Shown here piece by piece: positions 1 through 7,799 of a stretch of 27,702 bases of DNA. The DNA comes from Verrucomicrobiota bacterium. GTDB lineage: Bacteria > Verrucomicrobiota > Verrucomicrobiia > Chthoniobacterales > UBA10450. The notes beneath the pieces are model-generated. The model did no database searches and was not told the origin of the DNA. It saw only the letters and a list, made by a program, of their open reading frames with translations. Every line of letters begins with the position of its first letter. Position 1 is the stretch's first letter. A program made the translations under genes and the position numbers. The stretch spans positions 1 through 27,702 of the forward strand of contig QHOM01000032.1 of the NCBI GenBank assembly GCA_003218785.1, written 5' to 3'.

Positions 1-568
1 CCACTTCCAGCGTGGTCTCGATCGATTTTGCTTCCTCGACCGTGATCGTGCCGTCCTTGCCCACCTTGTCCATGGCGTCGGCAATGATCTCGCCGATCGT
101 CTTGTCCCAGTTGGCCGAAACGGTCGCTACCTGCGCGATCTCGGTGCGATCGCTCACTTTCTTGGAGATTTTCTTCAGCTCCTCGACGATTGCATCGACA
201 CCTTTCATGATGCCGCGCTGCAATGAAGTCGGATTCGCGCCGGCGGTGACATTGCGAAGACCTTCGCGGTAAATGGATTCCGCGAGAATCGTCGCCGTAG
301 TCGTGCCGTCGCCTGCGACGTCCGAAGTTTTGGAAGCGACTTCGCGCACGAGCTGTGCACCCATATTTTCATACGGATCCTCGAGCTCGATCTCTTTCGC
401 GACCGTCACCCCGTCCTTGGTGATCGTGGGGCTGCCGAATTTCTTGTCGAGAATGACGTTGCGACCGCTCGGGCCGAGCGTGGCCTTGACGGCCTTCGCC
501 AGTTTCTCGATACCGCGCAGCAAAGTGTGCCGCGCATTTTCATCGAATTGTAGTTGTTTAGCTGCCAT
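1..568 (-). CDS. groEL: GroEL chaperonin, N-terminal part (cut by window edge)
   Basis: This is the N-terminal 189 codons of the 60-kDa chaperonin, which forms the double-ring ATP-driven folding chamber in the cytoplasm. The reverse strand from the ATG at 568 reads MAAKQLQFDENARHTLLRG and continues with the family signatures KATLGPSGRNVILDK, TKDGVTVAKEIELED and the nucleotide-binding GDGTTTATILAES segment. The frame is open to the window edge, so the rest of a roughly 545-residue protein lies outside. A strong ribosome-binding site (AGGAGGAA on the minus strand) sits about 9 bases upstream of the ATG. The gene follows groES by about 20 bases and is presumably co-transcribed with groES and dnaK. 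Nothing in this fragment looks degenerate, in contrast to groES. Confidence 0.96.
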   Translation of the reverse strand, partial: MAAKQLQFDENARHTLLRGIEKLAKAVKATLGPSGRNVILDKKFGSPTITKDGVTVAKEIELEDPYENMGAQLVREVASKTSDVAGDGTTTATILAESIYREGLRNVTAGANPTSLQRGIMKGVDAIVEELKKISKKVSDRTEIAQVATVSANWDKTIGEIIADAMDKVGKDGTITVEEAKSIETTLEV

Positions 569-588
569 AGTTATTTTTCCTCCTGCGG

Positions 589-814
589 TTAACCGATGAT
601 GCCAAGGATGTCGTCCTCGCGCATGATCAGATACGACTCATCGTCGATTTTGATTTCGGTGCCGCCGTATTTCGAGATCAGCACCGACAACTTTGCCCTC
701 CTGCGGTTTTTCCTTTGCGGTATCGGGGATGATGATCCCGCCTTTTTTCACTTCCCTCTCTTCAATCGGCTGCACCAGCACCCGATCTCCGAGCGGTTTA
801 ACGTTAACTGCCAT
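589..814 (-). pseudogene. groES: groES co-chaperonin with internal out-of-frame deletion
   Basis: GroES is the heptameric lid of GroEL, normally about 97 residues. From the ATG at 814 the first 43 codons are canonical (MAVNVKPLGDRVLVQPIEE, then the mobile loop KKGGIIIPDTAKEKPQ and EGKVV). Near 685 the frame breaks. The next bases in the +1 frame give VLISKYGGTEIKIDDESYLI and then MREDDILGIIG with a stop at 589-591. Compared with a 97-residue homologue, the segment usually reading AVGxGK...GDK (about 23 codons, roof hairpin and one barrel strand) is missing, a net loss of about 68 bp. In the original frame translation would stop at 638 after 58 residues. A good Shine-Dalgarno (GGAGG) precedes the ATG. 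It may be a true deletion with another groES elsewhere, or an assembly collapse. Confidence 0.85.
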
Positions 815-897
815 ATGTTTTATTTCCTCCTTCTGGTTTTTGTTGGGTTGTGCCGGCGACCGTTTCTTGCAAAACGCCCACCGGCAAATTGTTTTCG

Positions 898-2853
898 TTA
901 CTTCTTCTTGTCCTCGTCAACGACTTCGAATTCCGCATCGACAACGTCGCCTTCGCCGCGTTTACCAGCGTCTTTTTCGCCGCCGGGTCGTGCGCCAGCT
1001 TCCGGTCTGGGTTGCGGACCAGCTTGCGCGCCAGCTCCGGCAGACGCCTGCTTGTAAAGCTCGGCGCTGACCTCCTGGAATTTGTTCTGGAGATCGTCGT
1101 ACGTCCGCTTCATCGCGTCGGTGTCGTTGCGATTGATGGCGTCGCGCACGGCGGCGATGGCGTCTTCGACGGATTTCTTTTTGTCGCCGGAAATTTTGTC
1201 ACCGAGTTCTTTCAACTGCTTCTCGCATTGATACGCGAGCATGTCGGCGTTGTTCTTGATCTCGATCGCTTCCTTCGCCTTCTTGTCCTCGTCGGCATGT
1301 GTTTCGGCTTCGCGCTGCATCTTCTCGACTTCCTCTTTCGAAAGTCCAGAGCTGCCGGTGATGGAAATTTTTTGTTCCTTGCCGGTGCCGAGATCTTTCG
1401 CTGAGACATGCAGGATGCCGTTCGCGTCGATGTCGAAGGTCACTTCGATCTGCGGAACGCCGCGCGGCGCTGGCGGAATTCCATCAAGGTGGAACGTGCC
1501 AAGATTCTTGTTATCGCGCGAAAGCGGGCGTTCGCCTTGCAACACTTTGATTTCGACCCCAGGCTGATTGTCGCTGTAAGTCGAAAAGATTTGCGACTTG
1601 CGGGTCGGGATGGTGGTGTTGCGCGGAATCATCGATGTAGCCACGCCGCCTGCGGTTTCAATCGCGAGCGTCAACGGCGTGACGTCGAGAAGGAGAACGT
1701 CTTTGACTTCGCCCTTCAGCACGCCGCCCTGAATCGCGGCGCCCACCGCGACGACTTCGTCCGGGTTCACGCCTTTGTGAGGCTGTTTGCCAATGAGAGT
1801 GCGCGCGGTTTCAACCACTTTCGGCATGCGCGTCATACCGCCAACCAGCACCAGCTCGTTCACGTCGCGTTCGGAAATTTTCGCGTCCTTCAAGCAATCC
1901 TTGACGGGCTGCACCGTGCGCTCGACGAGCGAATCGGTAAGTTGCTCGAGTTTCGCGCGGGTCAGCTTTTTCTGAATGTGCTTCGGACCGCTCGCATCCG
2001 CGGTGATGAACGGCAGATTGATTTCGTATTCCTGCGAACTTGAGAGCGCGATCTTCGCCTTCTCGGCTTCTTCCTTGATTCGCTGGATCGCGTCGGGCTG
2101 CTTCGTTAGATCGATGCCAGTGTCCTTCTTAAATTCGGCGACAATCCAATCCATGATCTTCGCATCCCAATCGTCTCCGCCAAGGTGCGTATCGCCGTTG
2201 GTCGCCTTCACTTCGAAAACGCCATCGCCGATTTCGAGAACGGAAATGTCGAACGTGCCACCACCTAAATCGTAAACTGCAATCTCCTCGTCTTTTTTCT
2301 TGTCCAAACCGTAAGCAAGCGACGCGGCTGTCGGCTCGTTAATGATGCGCAGCACTTCCAAGCCGGCGATCTTGCCTGCGTCCTTCGTGGCGTTTCGCTG
2401 GGAATCGTTGAAATACGCCGGCACCGTGATCACCGCCTGCGTGATTTTTTCGCCGAGCTTCGCTTCCGCGTCGGCTTTCATCTTCGACAAAATCATTGCC
2501 GAAATTTCCGGTGGCGAAAAAGCTTTGCGTTGCCCATTCACTTCCACTTGGACGTGTGCATCGCCATTCGCAGCCTTCACGATCTTGTACGGAACGCGAT
2601 GCTCTTCTTCGTGCACCTCGTCGAACTTGCGGCCCATGAAACGCTTGATCGAAAAAACCGTGTTTTGCGGATTGGTCACCGCCTGACGCTTTGCGGCCTG
2701 GCCGACCAGGCGCTCACCGGTTTTCGTGAACGCAACGATTGAAGGCGTCGTGCGCGCGCCTTCACTATTTTCCAAAACTACCGGGTCGCCACCCTCCATC
2801 ACGGCCATGCAGGAGTTGGTGGTGCCCAAATCGATACCTAAAACTTTAGCCAT
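898..2853 (-). CDS. dnaK: DnaK (Hsp70) molecular chaperone
   Basis: The gene encodes a cytoplasmic Hsp70, 651 residues, a normal length for the family. Visible signatures are MAKVLGIDLGTTNSCMAVM at the start, DLGGGTFDISVL in the ATPase domain, LVGGMTRMPKV, the interdomain linker region VKDVLLLDVTPLTL, the substrate-binding beta-domain and a Gly/Ala/Pro-rich C-terminal tail ending in EFEVVDEDKKK. The open frame extends upstream to about 2997, but the ATG at 2853 starts exactly at the conserved N terminus and has AAAGGA about 9 bases upstream, so I use it. The gene is followed 83 bases later by groES on the same strand, giving a dnaK-groES-groEL order. grpE and dnaJ are not in the window. I found no CIRCE operator upstream, so HrcA control is not supported here. 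Confidence 0.97.
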   Translation of the reverse strand: MAKVLGIDLGTTNSCMAVMEGGDPVVLENSEGARTTPSIVAFTKTGERLVGQAAKRQAVTNPQNTVFSIKRFMGRKFDEVHEEEHRVPYKIVKAANGDAHVQVEVNGQRKAFSPPEISAMILSKMKADAEAKLGEKITQAVITVPAYFNDSQRNATKDAGKIAGLEVLRIINEPTAASLAYGLDKKKDEEIAVYDLGGGTFDISVLEIGDGVFEVKATNGDTHLGGDDWDAKIMDWIVAEFKKDTGIDLTKQPDAIQRIKEEAEKAKIALSSSQEYEINLPFITADASGPKHIQKKLTRAKLEQLTDSLVERTVQPVKDCLKDAKISERDVNELVLVGGMTRMPKVVETARTLIGKQPHKGVNPDEVVAVGAAIQGGVLKGEVKDVLLLDVTPLTLAIETAGGVATSMIPRNTTIPTRKSQIFSTYSDNQPGVEIKVLQGERPLSRDNKNLGTFHLDGIPPAPRGVPQIEVTFDIDANGILHVSAKDLGTGKEQKISITGSSGLSKEEVEKMQREAETHADEDKKAKEAIEIKNNADMLAYQCEKQLKELGDKISGDKKKSVEDAIAAVRDAINRNDTDAMKRTYDDLQNKFQEVSAELYKQASAGAGAQAGPQPRPEAGARPGGEKDAGKRGEGDVVDAEFEVVDEDKKK

Positions 2854-3212
2854 AGAATGAAATCCTTTCTGGTCATATCCGCCAACGGACGGATTCGCCG
2901 TTGCGAAGTTCGGCCAAGGACGTCCTAAGCAGGTACCGGGCCAGCATGGCGATAGCCGGTGCAAATATCTCTTGGCGAGGATGTAATGCCTAAACAATGC
3001 CGATCGCGCACATGCTGGAGTGAGACAGGTCGACTCTTTTTCAGCGCCGACGGCAACCCCTCCTGCGCCAATGCGGCGCGAACCGACCTGGGAAGTGCCT
3101 CCCGTAGAGGCAGGCGGGTCGCCTGCGAACCAAAAACAACGTAGCCAGTGCGGTTGCCACTACAGAAATTTTTTCTTTTCGCAAAACTCACTGGAAGCGT
3201 TAACCATTTCAC
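2854..3212. other. 359-base divergent intergenic region, dnaK / thyA
   Basis: This region separates leftward dnaK from rightward thyA and must hold both promoters. I see no convincing coding frame and no CIRCE inverted repeat. Short spurious frames here have no recognisable protein features. Visible structure includes a perfect 7-base hairpin at 3110-3126 (annotated separately) and an 8-base inverted repeat, CCAGCATG at 2941-2948 with CATGCTGG at 3011-3018. The latter could fold the dnaK leader but is within chance expectation for a region of this size. No promoter hexamers are clear enough to call. Confidence 0.6.
3110..3126. repeat. Short palindrome (GCAGGCG-ggt-CGCCTGC)
   Basis: A perfect 7-base inverted repeat with a 3-base loop lies in the dnaK/thyA intergenic region, about 85 bases before thyA. 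Its G/C-rich arms resemble extragenic palindromic repeats; the 26158-26217 element in this window is another double-hairpin repeat in an intergenic position. It has no T-tract and lies between divergent genes, so it is not a terminator. Whether it is a member of a genome-wide family cannot be seen from one window. Confidence 0.5.
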
Positions 3213-4007
3213 GTGCGTCAATATCACGATCTCCTCCGGCTGGTGCTTGAGAAAGGTCAGCCACGAAGCGATCGCACTGGCACTGGCACATTGTCGATCT
3301 TCGGCGCGCAGGTGCGCTTTGATTTGCGGGGAAATTTCCCGCTACTCACCACAAAAAAACTGCACATCAAATCGATCATTTACGAGCTGCTTTGGTTTTT
3401 GCGTGGCGATACGAACATTCGCTATTTGAACGAACACGGCATCACCATCTGGGACGAATGGGCTGACGAACATGGGGATCTGGGCCGAGTTTATGGCGCC
3501 CAATGGCGCGATTGGCGCGGCGGGAACGGCCTGCGCGTGGATCAGATCGAAAACGTCATCATCCAGATCAAATCGAACCCACAGAGCCGGCGACTAATCG
3601 TGAGCGCATGGAATCCGGCAGAGATCGACAGAATGGCCCTGCCACCGTGTCATGTTCTGTTCCAATTTTACGTGCAGGACGACGAGTTGAGTTGCCAGCT
3701 TTACCAGCGCAGCGCCGATTTGTTTCTCGGCGTCCCATTCAACATCGCGTCGTATTCGCTCCTCACCATGATGGTGGCGCAAGTTGTCGATCTTAGGCCT
3801 GGCGATTTCGTTCACACCTTCGGCGATTTGCATCTCTACCAGAATCACCTCGAGCAAGCGCGCGAACAACTCACCAGGGATTGTCGATCTTTGCCCGGGA
3901 TGAAACTCAATCCCGCGATCAAAAAGATGCGTGATTTCCGCTTCGAAGATTTCGAACTGATCGGCTACGCCCCGCATCCAGCGATCAAAGCCCCCATCGC
4001 GGTGTAG
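3213..4007 (+). CDS. thyA: Thymidylate synthase ThyA
   Basis: ThyA methylates dUMP to dTMP using 5,10-methylene-tetrahydrofolate as both one-carbon donor and reductant. The 264-residue protein has the same length as the E. coli enzyme and can be aligned almost without gaps: DRTGTGTLSIFG, LLTTKKLHIKSIIYELLWFL, GDTNIRYL, WDEWADEHGDLGRVYGAQWR. The catalytic-cysteine motif MALPPCHVLFQFYV places the nucleophile at about Cys146. SCQLYQRSADLFLGVPFNIA and the C-terminal FEDFELIGYAPHPAIKAPIAV complete the fold. The start is a GTG at 3213, supported by alignment with the family N terminus (MRQYHDLL); the ribosome-binding site is weak. No dihydrofolate reductase gene follows. Confidence 0.97.
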   Translation: MRQYHDLLRLVLEKGQPRSDRTGTGTLSIFGAQVRFDLRGNFPLLTTKKLHIKSIIYELLWFLRGDTNIRYLNEHGITIWDEWADEHGDLGRVYGAQWRDWRGGNGLRVDQIENVIIQIKSNPQSRRLIVSAWNPAEIDRMALPPCHVLFQFYVQDDELSCQLYQRSADLFLGVPFNIASYSLLTMMVAQVVDLRPGDFVHTFGDLHLYQNHLEQAREQLTRDCRSLPGMKLNPAIKKMRDFRFEDFELIGYAPHPAIKAPIAV

Positions 4008-4047
4008 GGCGTGCACGCGAAGCGCACGTGCTCTCAGAACGAGAACG

Positions 4048-4062
4048 CGCGCCATCGGCGCG
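4048..4062. other. GC-rich hairpin between thyA and the L,D-transpeptidase
   Basis: A perfect 6-base stem (CGCGCC-atc-GGCGCG) lies 40 bases after the thyA stop and just before the next gene. It lacks a following T-run, so it is at best a weak or Rho-assisted stop, or simply chance GC-rich structure. Confidence 0.3.
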
Positions 4063-4071
4063 GGTGAATCG

Positions 4072-4716
4072 ATGCGACTTTATCCCCGCGGGATGGTTCA
4101 ACTTTCTGTGAGGCTCATCGTCGGGTGGTCCATTTTTCTCTGCGCGACCACATCGTTGCGCGCGCAAACTGCAGTGGAGATCGATTTGGAGGAGCAGAGA
4201 GCTTATCTCCTTCAAGGCGGACGACCGGTGTTAGCATCGCCGATTTCAAGCGGCCGTTATGGACATCTCACCAAAGCAGGTTCATTCAAGATTCTCGAGA
4301 AAGAGCAAACACATTACTCAAGCATGTATGGAAAAATTGTCGATGGGCGGGGGAACACAATAGTAGCCGACGCTGATGCGGACATGCTGGTTCCTCGCGG
4401 AGGAAAATTTATTCCTGCGCCAATGCATTACTTCATGCGGTTCAACGGAGCCGACGGACTACACGCTGGATATCTGCCAGGCTATCCCGCGTCGCATGGT
4501 TGTGTCCGCATGCCAGAACAGTACGCGATTCCGTTCTTCAATTCAGTCAGTGTCGGAACTCCGGTAACTGTATTCGGCAGGACGCCGGTCGGCCGTTATT
4601 GGAGCCAATCGCAACCTACGTTTCTGCGACGAGACAATAGATTTGCCGACCCACGCTTCGGCTCACGTTTTGATCCGCGCTTTGCTCCGCCTCCGCCATT
4701 CTGGGGATGGCGGTGA
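4072..4716 (+). CDS. Exported L,D-transpeptidase (YkuD/ErfK family)
   Basis: L,D-transpeptidases form 3-3 peptidoglycan cross-links or attach lipoproteins to peptidoglycan in the periplasm. The 214-residue product has an N-terminal signal peptide (hydrophobic core about residues 11-28, likely cleavage after SLRA near residue 31). Next comes a YkuD domain beginning VEIDLEEQRAYLL and holding the catalytic signature: His131 in LHAGYLPGYPA, then SHGCVRMP with Cys144 as nucleophile and Arg146. The first methionine (4072) leaves seven residues before a second Met at 4093, and either could be used. The C-terminal tail (about 180-214) is low complexity, with repeated DPRF/SRF units and a proline run ending WGWR, perhaps a disordered wall-associated tail. 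The specific reaction cannot be assigned from sequence. Confidence 0.9.
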   Translation: MRLYPRGMVQLSVRLIVGWSIFLCATTSLRAQTAVEIDLEEQRAYLLQGGRPVLASPISSGRYGHLTKAGSFKILEKEQTHYSSMYGKIVDGRGNTIVADADADMLVPRGGKFIPAPMHYFMRFNGADGLHAGYLPGYPASHGCVRMPEQYAIPFFNSVSVGTPVTVFGRTPVGRYWSQSQPTFLRRDNRFADPRFGSRFDPRFAPPPPFWGWR

Positions 4717-4740
4717 GATAATTACTGCATCCCTGCTGGC

Positions 4741-6942
4741 TCAGCGATTCGTGCTGGCCGTTTTTGGCCCCCGCGAAAGATCGACAAGATCCCCCAGGAT
4801 ATTCAACGTCTCATCGCGCTCGGGGTCGATGGCCGGTTCTTTGGTGTCATCTCCAGCGCCGACGCCAGCGATTAGATCCGTATCCGCATCCGGGGCCGCT
4901 TCTGCGTCAACTTTCGGCAAAACTCCGTTCTTCTTCGCCTCGGCCAGTTTTCCGGGATACATGATCAATTGAAGATTCGGCTTGTCGACAGTGTCGAGCG
5001 TCAGACGATAAATGCGCGGTTCTTCCTGGTTCCGCGCCAGGCGTTCTTTCGAACGCATTTCTTTGCGCAGCTTATCGTCCGCAAGTTCTTTCTTTCGGAC
5101 ATCTTCGTTCAGCGAAATTCGATTTTCATCGAGCTTGCGACGCAAACGATCGATGTCATCCATTACGTAGTGAAACTCGGGATCGTTTTTGATTCGCTCC
5201 TCTGAGCGTCGCGTCAATTGGTCGACAAACAGCGAATGCGTGTCGGACCATTTCGTGTATTTCGCCTTGGGCACTTCATCATATGGCAGGGCGTTCTTTA
5301 GCGCGCCTTCGCCAAATTCGGGAAGATCACTCAAGCTCGGTAGCACAATATCGGAGGTCACGCCATGCAGTTGTGTCGACCCACCCGCGACCCGATAAAA
5401 TTTTTGGATGGTCAATTTCAACGCGCCGTCTTCATCAGAATGGCTGCCAAGCAGCGAAGCGAACCGGCCAATTGGAAGAATTGTCTGCACCGTCCCTTTC
5501 CCGAACGTATTCTTGTCACCGACAATCACTGCGCGCCCGTAGTCCTGCAGCGCAGCCGCAAAAATTTCGCTGGCCGACGCGCTTTGGCGGCTGGTCAAAA
5601 CCACCAGCGGCCCGGAATAGGCGATGCCAGGGTCCGGATCGGACGAAATTCTGATGCTTCCGTTATAATCTTTTGTCTGAACGATCGGCCCGGATTTCAA
5701 AAACAAGCCGGTGAGGGAGAGAGCTTCTTCGAGCGAGCCGCCGCCATTTCGCCGAAGATCGATCACAAGCCCGGCGATGTTTTCTTTCTTCAGCCGTTTG
5801 AGCAGTGCCTGCACATCGCGCGTCGTGCTCTTCTGGTGCTTGTCCATGTCGGCGTAGAACGACGGAAGCGTAAGCCAGCCGAGTTTTATAGGATTACCGT
5901 TCTCATCTTTCCTGATAATGATGTCCGCGCGCGCCTCTTGATCTTTCAGCTTAATTTCATCGCGCACGAGCTCGACATTTTTCCGGCGGGAAGGATCGGT
6001 TGCATCCGACGGAATCACGAGGAGGCGCACACGTGTGCCTTTTTTGCCGCGGATCATCTCGACGACTTTGTCGAGCCGCATCTCGCGAACATCGACATAG
6101 TCACTCTGAGCCTGCGCCACGGCGGTAATCCGGTCGCCTACTTTCAGCCGTCCATCCATTTGGGCCGGCCCGCCGGGGACAAGGCTCTCAATTTTCGCGT
6201 AGCCATCCTCCGAGCGAAGCATGGCGCCGATGCCCACGAGCGAGAGGCCCATATTAATACTGAAATTTTTCATGTCTGCCTTGCTCAGATATTCGGAGTG
6301 CGGGTCGTACGTTTGGGCGAGCGCGTCGAGAAAAAGCTTCATTTGCTCGTCCTTGTCTTGCTCGTGAACATTTCGGGCAAGGCGATCGTAGCGGCGCGCA
6401 ACCAGATGCGGAGCAGGCTCAATCGGATGCTCGCTTAGTTTTTCCTGTAACAGCTCGTTTGCGACCCGACCGCGCCAGAGTTGATCGGCTTCCGCCTCAT
6501 CTTTCGGCCACGGCGATTTTTGGCGACTAAGCTCAATGGTCGCGTCGGTTTTAAAGTCGAGCGGCTGCTTCAGCAGCTCTTTAATGTTAGCGACGCGGTC
6601 GTCAACGCGCTTCGCGTAGAGGTCGTAAATTTCGTAAGCCGGTTTCAGCGTGCCGAGAAGAACGTCGCCTGCGATTGAGTTGCCATATTTCGCATTGAGC
6701 TCATCGACATCTTTTTGGGTAAAAAACAGATGACTGTAATCGAGCAGCTCAAGATACGTCTGAAGGAATTTCTTCGAGATCTCGTCATTCAGTTTCTGAC
6801 GGGTGTAATGGCCTTCCTCCAAAAGCCGCCCGACCGACATGGCGATCGTTTCTTTCGACGTCGCTACGGCTGGTGGGGCCGCGATGGTGGCTGTTAAAAG
6901 GATGGCGCAATACGCCAGTGATCGCTGAAACGGTGATTTCAT
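4741..6942 (-). CDS. prc: Carboxy-terminal processing (tail-specific) protease, S41 family
   Basis: This is a periplasmic serine protease that degrades or trims proteins from their C termini. In Gram-negatives Prc also processes lipoprotein-linked cell-wall hydrolases. The 733-residue protein (E. coli Prc 682) carries a signal peptide (MKSPFQRSLAYCAILLTATI, cleavage near residue 28), an N-terminal helical region, and a PDZ domain at about 232-312 (GIGAMLRSEDGYAKIESL, GDRITAVAQ). The S41 catalytic core contains DLRRNGGGSLEEALSLTG and SASASEIFAAALQDYGRAV, with Ser456 as likely nucleophile, and GKGTVQ with Lys482 as general base. The C-terminal helical DUF3340-like part (about 560-665) ends in an acidic tail. 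Start ATG at 6942. It stands alone, convergent with the L,D-transpeptidase gene. Confidence 0.93.
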   Translation of the reverse strand: MKSPFQRSLAYCAILLTATIAAPPAVATSKETIAMSVGRLLEEGHYTRQKLNDEISKKFLQTYLELLDYSHLFFTQKDVDELNAKYGNSIAGDVLLGTLKPAYEIYDLYAKRVDDRVANIKELLKQPLDFKTDATIELSRQKSPWPKDEAEADQLWRGRVANELLQEKLSEHPIEPAPHLVARRYDRLARNVHEQDKDEQMKLFLDALAQTYDPHSEYLSKADMKNFSINMGLSLVGIGAMLRSEDGYAKIESLVPGGPAQMDGRLKVGDRITAVAQAQSDYVDVREMRLDKVVEMIRGKKGTRVRLLVIPSDATDPSRRKNVELVRDEIKLKDQEARADIIIRKDENGNPIKLGWLTLPSFYADMDKHQKSTTRDVQALLKRLKKENIAGLVIDLRRNGGGSLEEALSLTGLFLKSGPIVQTKDYNGSIRISSDPDPGIAYSGPLVVLTSRQSASASEIFAAALQDYGRAVIVGDKNTFGKGTVQTILPIGRFASLLGSHSDEDGALKLTIQKFYRVAGGSTQLHGVTSDIVLPSLSDLPEFGEGALKNALPYDEVPKAKYTKWSDTHSLFVDQLTRRSEERIKNDPEFHYVMDDIDRLRRKLDENRISLNEDVRKKELADDKLRKEMRSKERLARNQEEPRIYRLTLDTVDKPNLQLIMYPGKLAEAKKNGVLPKVDAEAAPDADTDLIAGVGAGDDTKEPAIDPERDETLNILGDLVDLSRGPKTASTNR

Positions 6943-7110
6943 CGGTAATTCTGCAGTTTCCCACCTTGGCAGAGTTCAAGATGAAACGCAAGATGGTGAA
7001 ACAAGATCGACATATGAGTAGGAATGAGACAATCGAGAACTGGGAACATTCAATTATTCGTAAAAACTCCCATCTTCAGCCGTAGCCAGGGTTAGATACT
7101 ATGAATCACG

Positions 7111-7722
7111 ATGACTTACGAGAGCTTTTGCGGCGGAATTTTTGAAACGAATTGCTATCTTTTAAGGGCTCCAGAGGGCTGGATTCTGTTCGATGCGCCC
7201 GATGGCGCTTGCGATTGGCTCGAATCACACAAGATAGATCTTAAACTTCTGCTGCTGACCCACGGGCACGTCGATCACGTCCAGGATGTCGCCAGGATCA
7301 AGCGACAGTTTGATTGTCCAATCGGTTGCCACCGGCTCACTGCGCCGATGATTTCCGATCGCGAATTCTTTCGCAGTTTTGGATTTCAACTGGAAATCGA
7401 GCCGGTTGAACCGGATTTTTTCATTGAAGAGACGCGCGAGAGAAAATTTCTCGGTTTGGAAATGCACGCGCTGGAAGTTCCGGGACATTGCCCTGGCAGC
7501 CTTTGCTTTTTTTCGCGCAAAGATCACTTGCTCGTCGGCGGCGATGTCCTTTTCGCGGGAAGCGTGGGCCGGGGCGATCTGCCCGGTGGAGACATCGATC
7601 TGTTGCTGGAAGGAATCAGGAAAAAATTATTTCCGCTCGGCGACGATGTGACGGTGCTTCCCGGTCACGGCCCACCGACAAAGATCGGCACCGAGCGTAA
7701 AACTAATCCGTTCCTGAGGTAA
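7111..7722 (+). CDS. Metallo-beta-lactamase-fold hydrolase (glyoxalase II / YcbL-like)
   Basis: This is a 203-residue cytoplasmic MBL-fold hydrolase. The metal-binding residues are all present: THGHVDH (His51, His53, Asp55, His56), His126 in VPGHCPGSL, Asp145 in GGDVLFAGS and His186 in LPGHGPPT. The pattern GSVGRGDLPGGD after the metal aspartate, and the short length without a C-terminal helical domain, match the YcbL-like group of the glyoxalase-II family rather than true GloB. The substrate is probably a thioester such as S-lactoylglutathione or a related molecule, but this is unproven. The start is the ATG at 7111. An ATG at 7101 lies in another frame and gives only a short peptide. The gene is monocistronic, convergent with the kinase gene at 7800. 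Confidence 0.9.
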   Translation: MTYESFCGGIFETNCYLLRAPEGWILFDAPDGACDWLESHKIDLKLLLLTHGHVDHVQDVARIKRQFDCPIGCHRLTAPMISDREFFRSFGFQLEIEPVEPDFFIEETRERKFLGLEMHALEVPGHCPGSLCFFSRKDHLLVGGDVLFAGSVGRGDLPGGDIDLLLEGIRKKLFPLGDDVTVLPGHGPPTKIGTERKTNPFLR

Positions 7723-7761
7723 AAGATGGACGGACGTGAGGCCGCTCTGAGCAAAGTCGAA

Positions 7762-7794
7762 GAAGACCGTCCGAATTTCGGCGCGTCGGTCTTC
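7762..7794. terminator. Hairpin between convergent genes, possible bidirectional terminator
   Basis: A perfect 8-base stem, GAAGACCG at 7762-7769 with CGGTCTTC at 7787-7794, encloses the smaller palindrome CCGAATTTCGG. It fills the 77-base gap between the convergent hydrolase (stop 7722) and sugar-kinase (stop 7800) genes. That position suits a terminator working in both directions, but no clear T-tract follows on either strand, so a Rho-independent role is uncertain. Confidence 0.45.
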
Positions 7795-7799
7795 GCGCC

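Noticed and set aside
850..2043. Long plus-strand open frames (184 and 211 codons) opposite dnaK
   Set aside because: They are antisense shadows of a fully conserved dnaK; their translations are Arg/His/Phe-rich with no family features.
2854..3212. CIRCE operator (HrcA site) or heat-shock promoter upstream of dnaK
   Set aside because: No TTAGCACTC-n9-GAGTGCTAA-like inverted repeat and no clear sigma-32 hexamers; the 8-base inverted repeat at 2941/3011 is within chance.
4643..4972. 109-codon plus-strand frame spanning the 3' ends of the transpeptidase and protease genes
   Set aside because: It overlaps two well-supported genes and is Ser/Ala/Arg-rich without any domain.
5365..6438. 357-codon plus-strand frame opposite the Prc protease gene
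   Set aside because: It is a codon-bias shadow of an intact S41 protease with conserved motifs; no recognisable domain on the plus strand.
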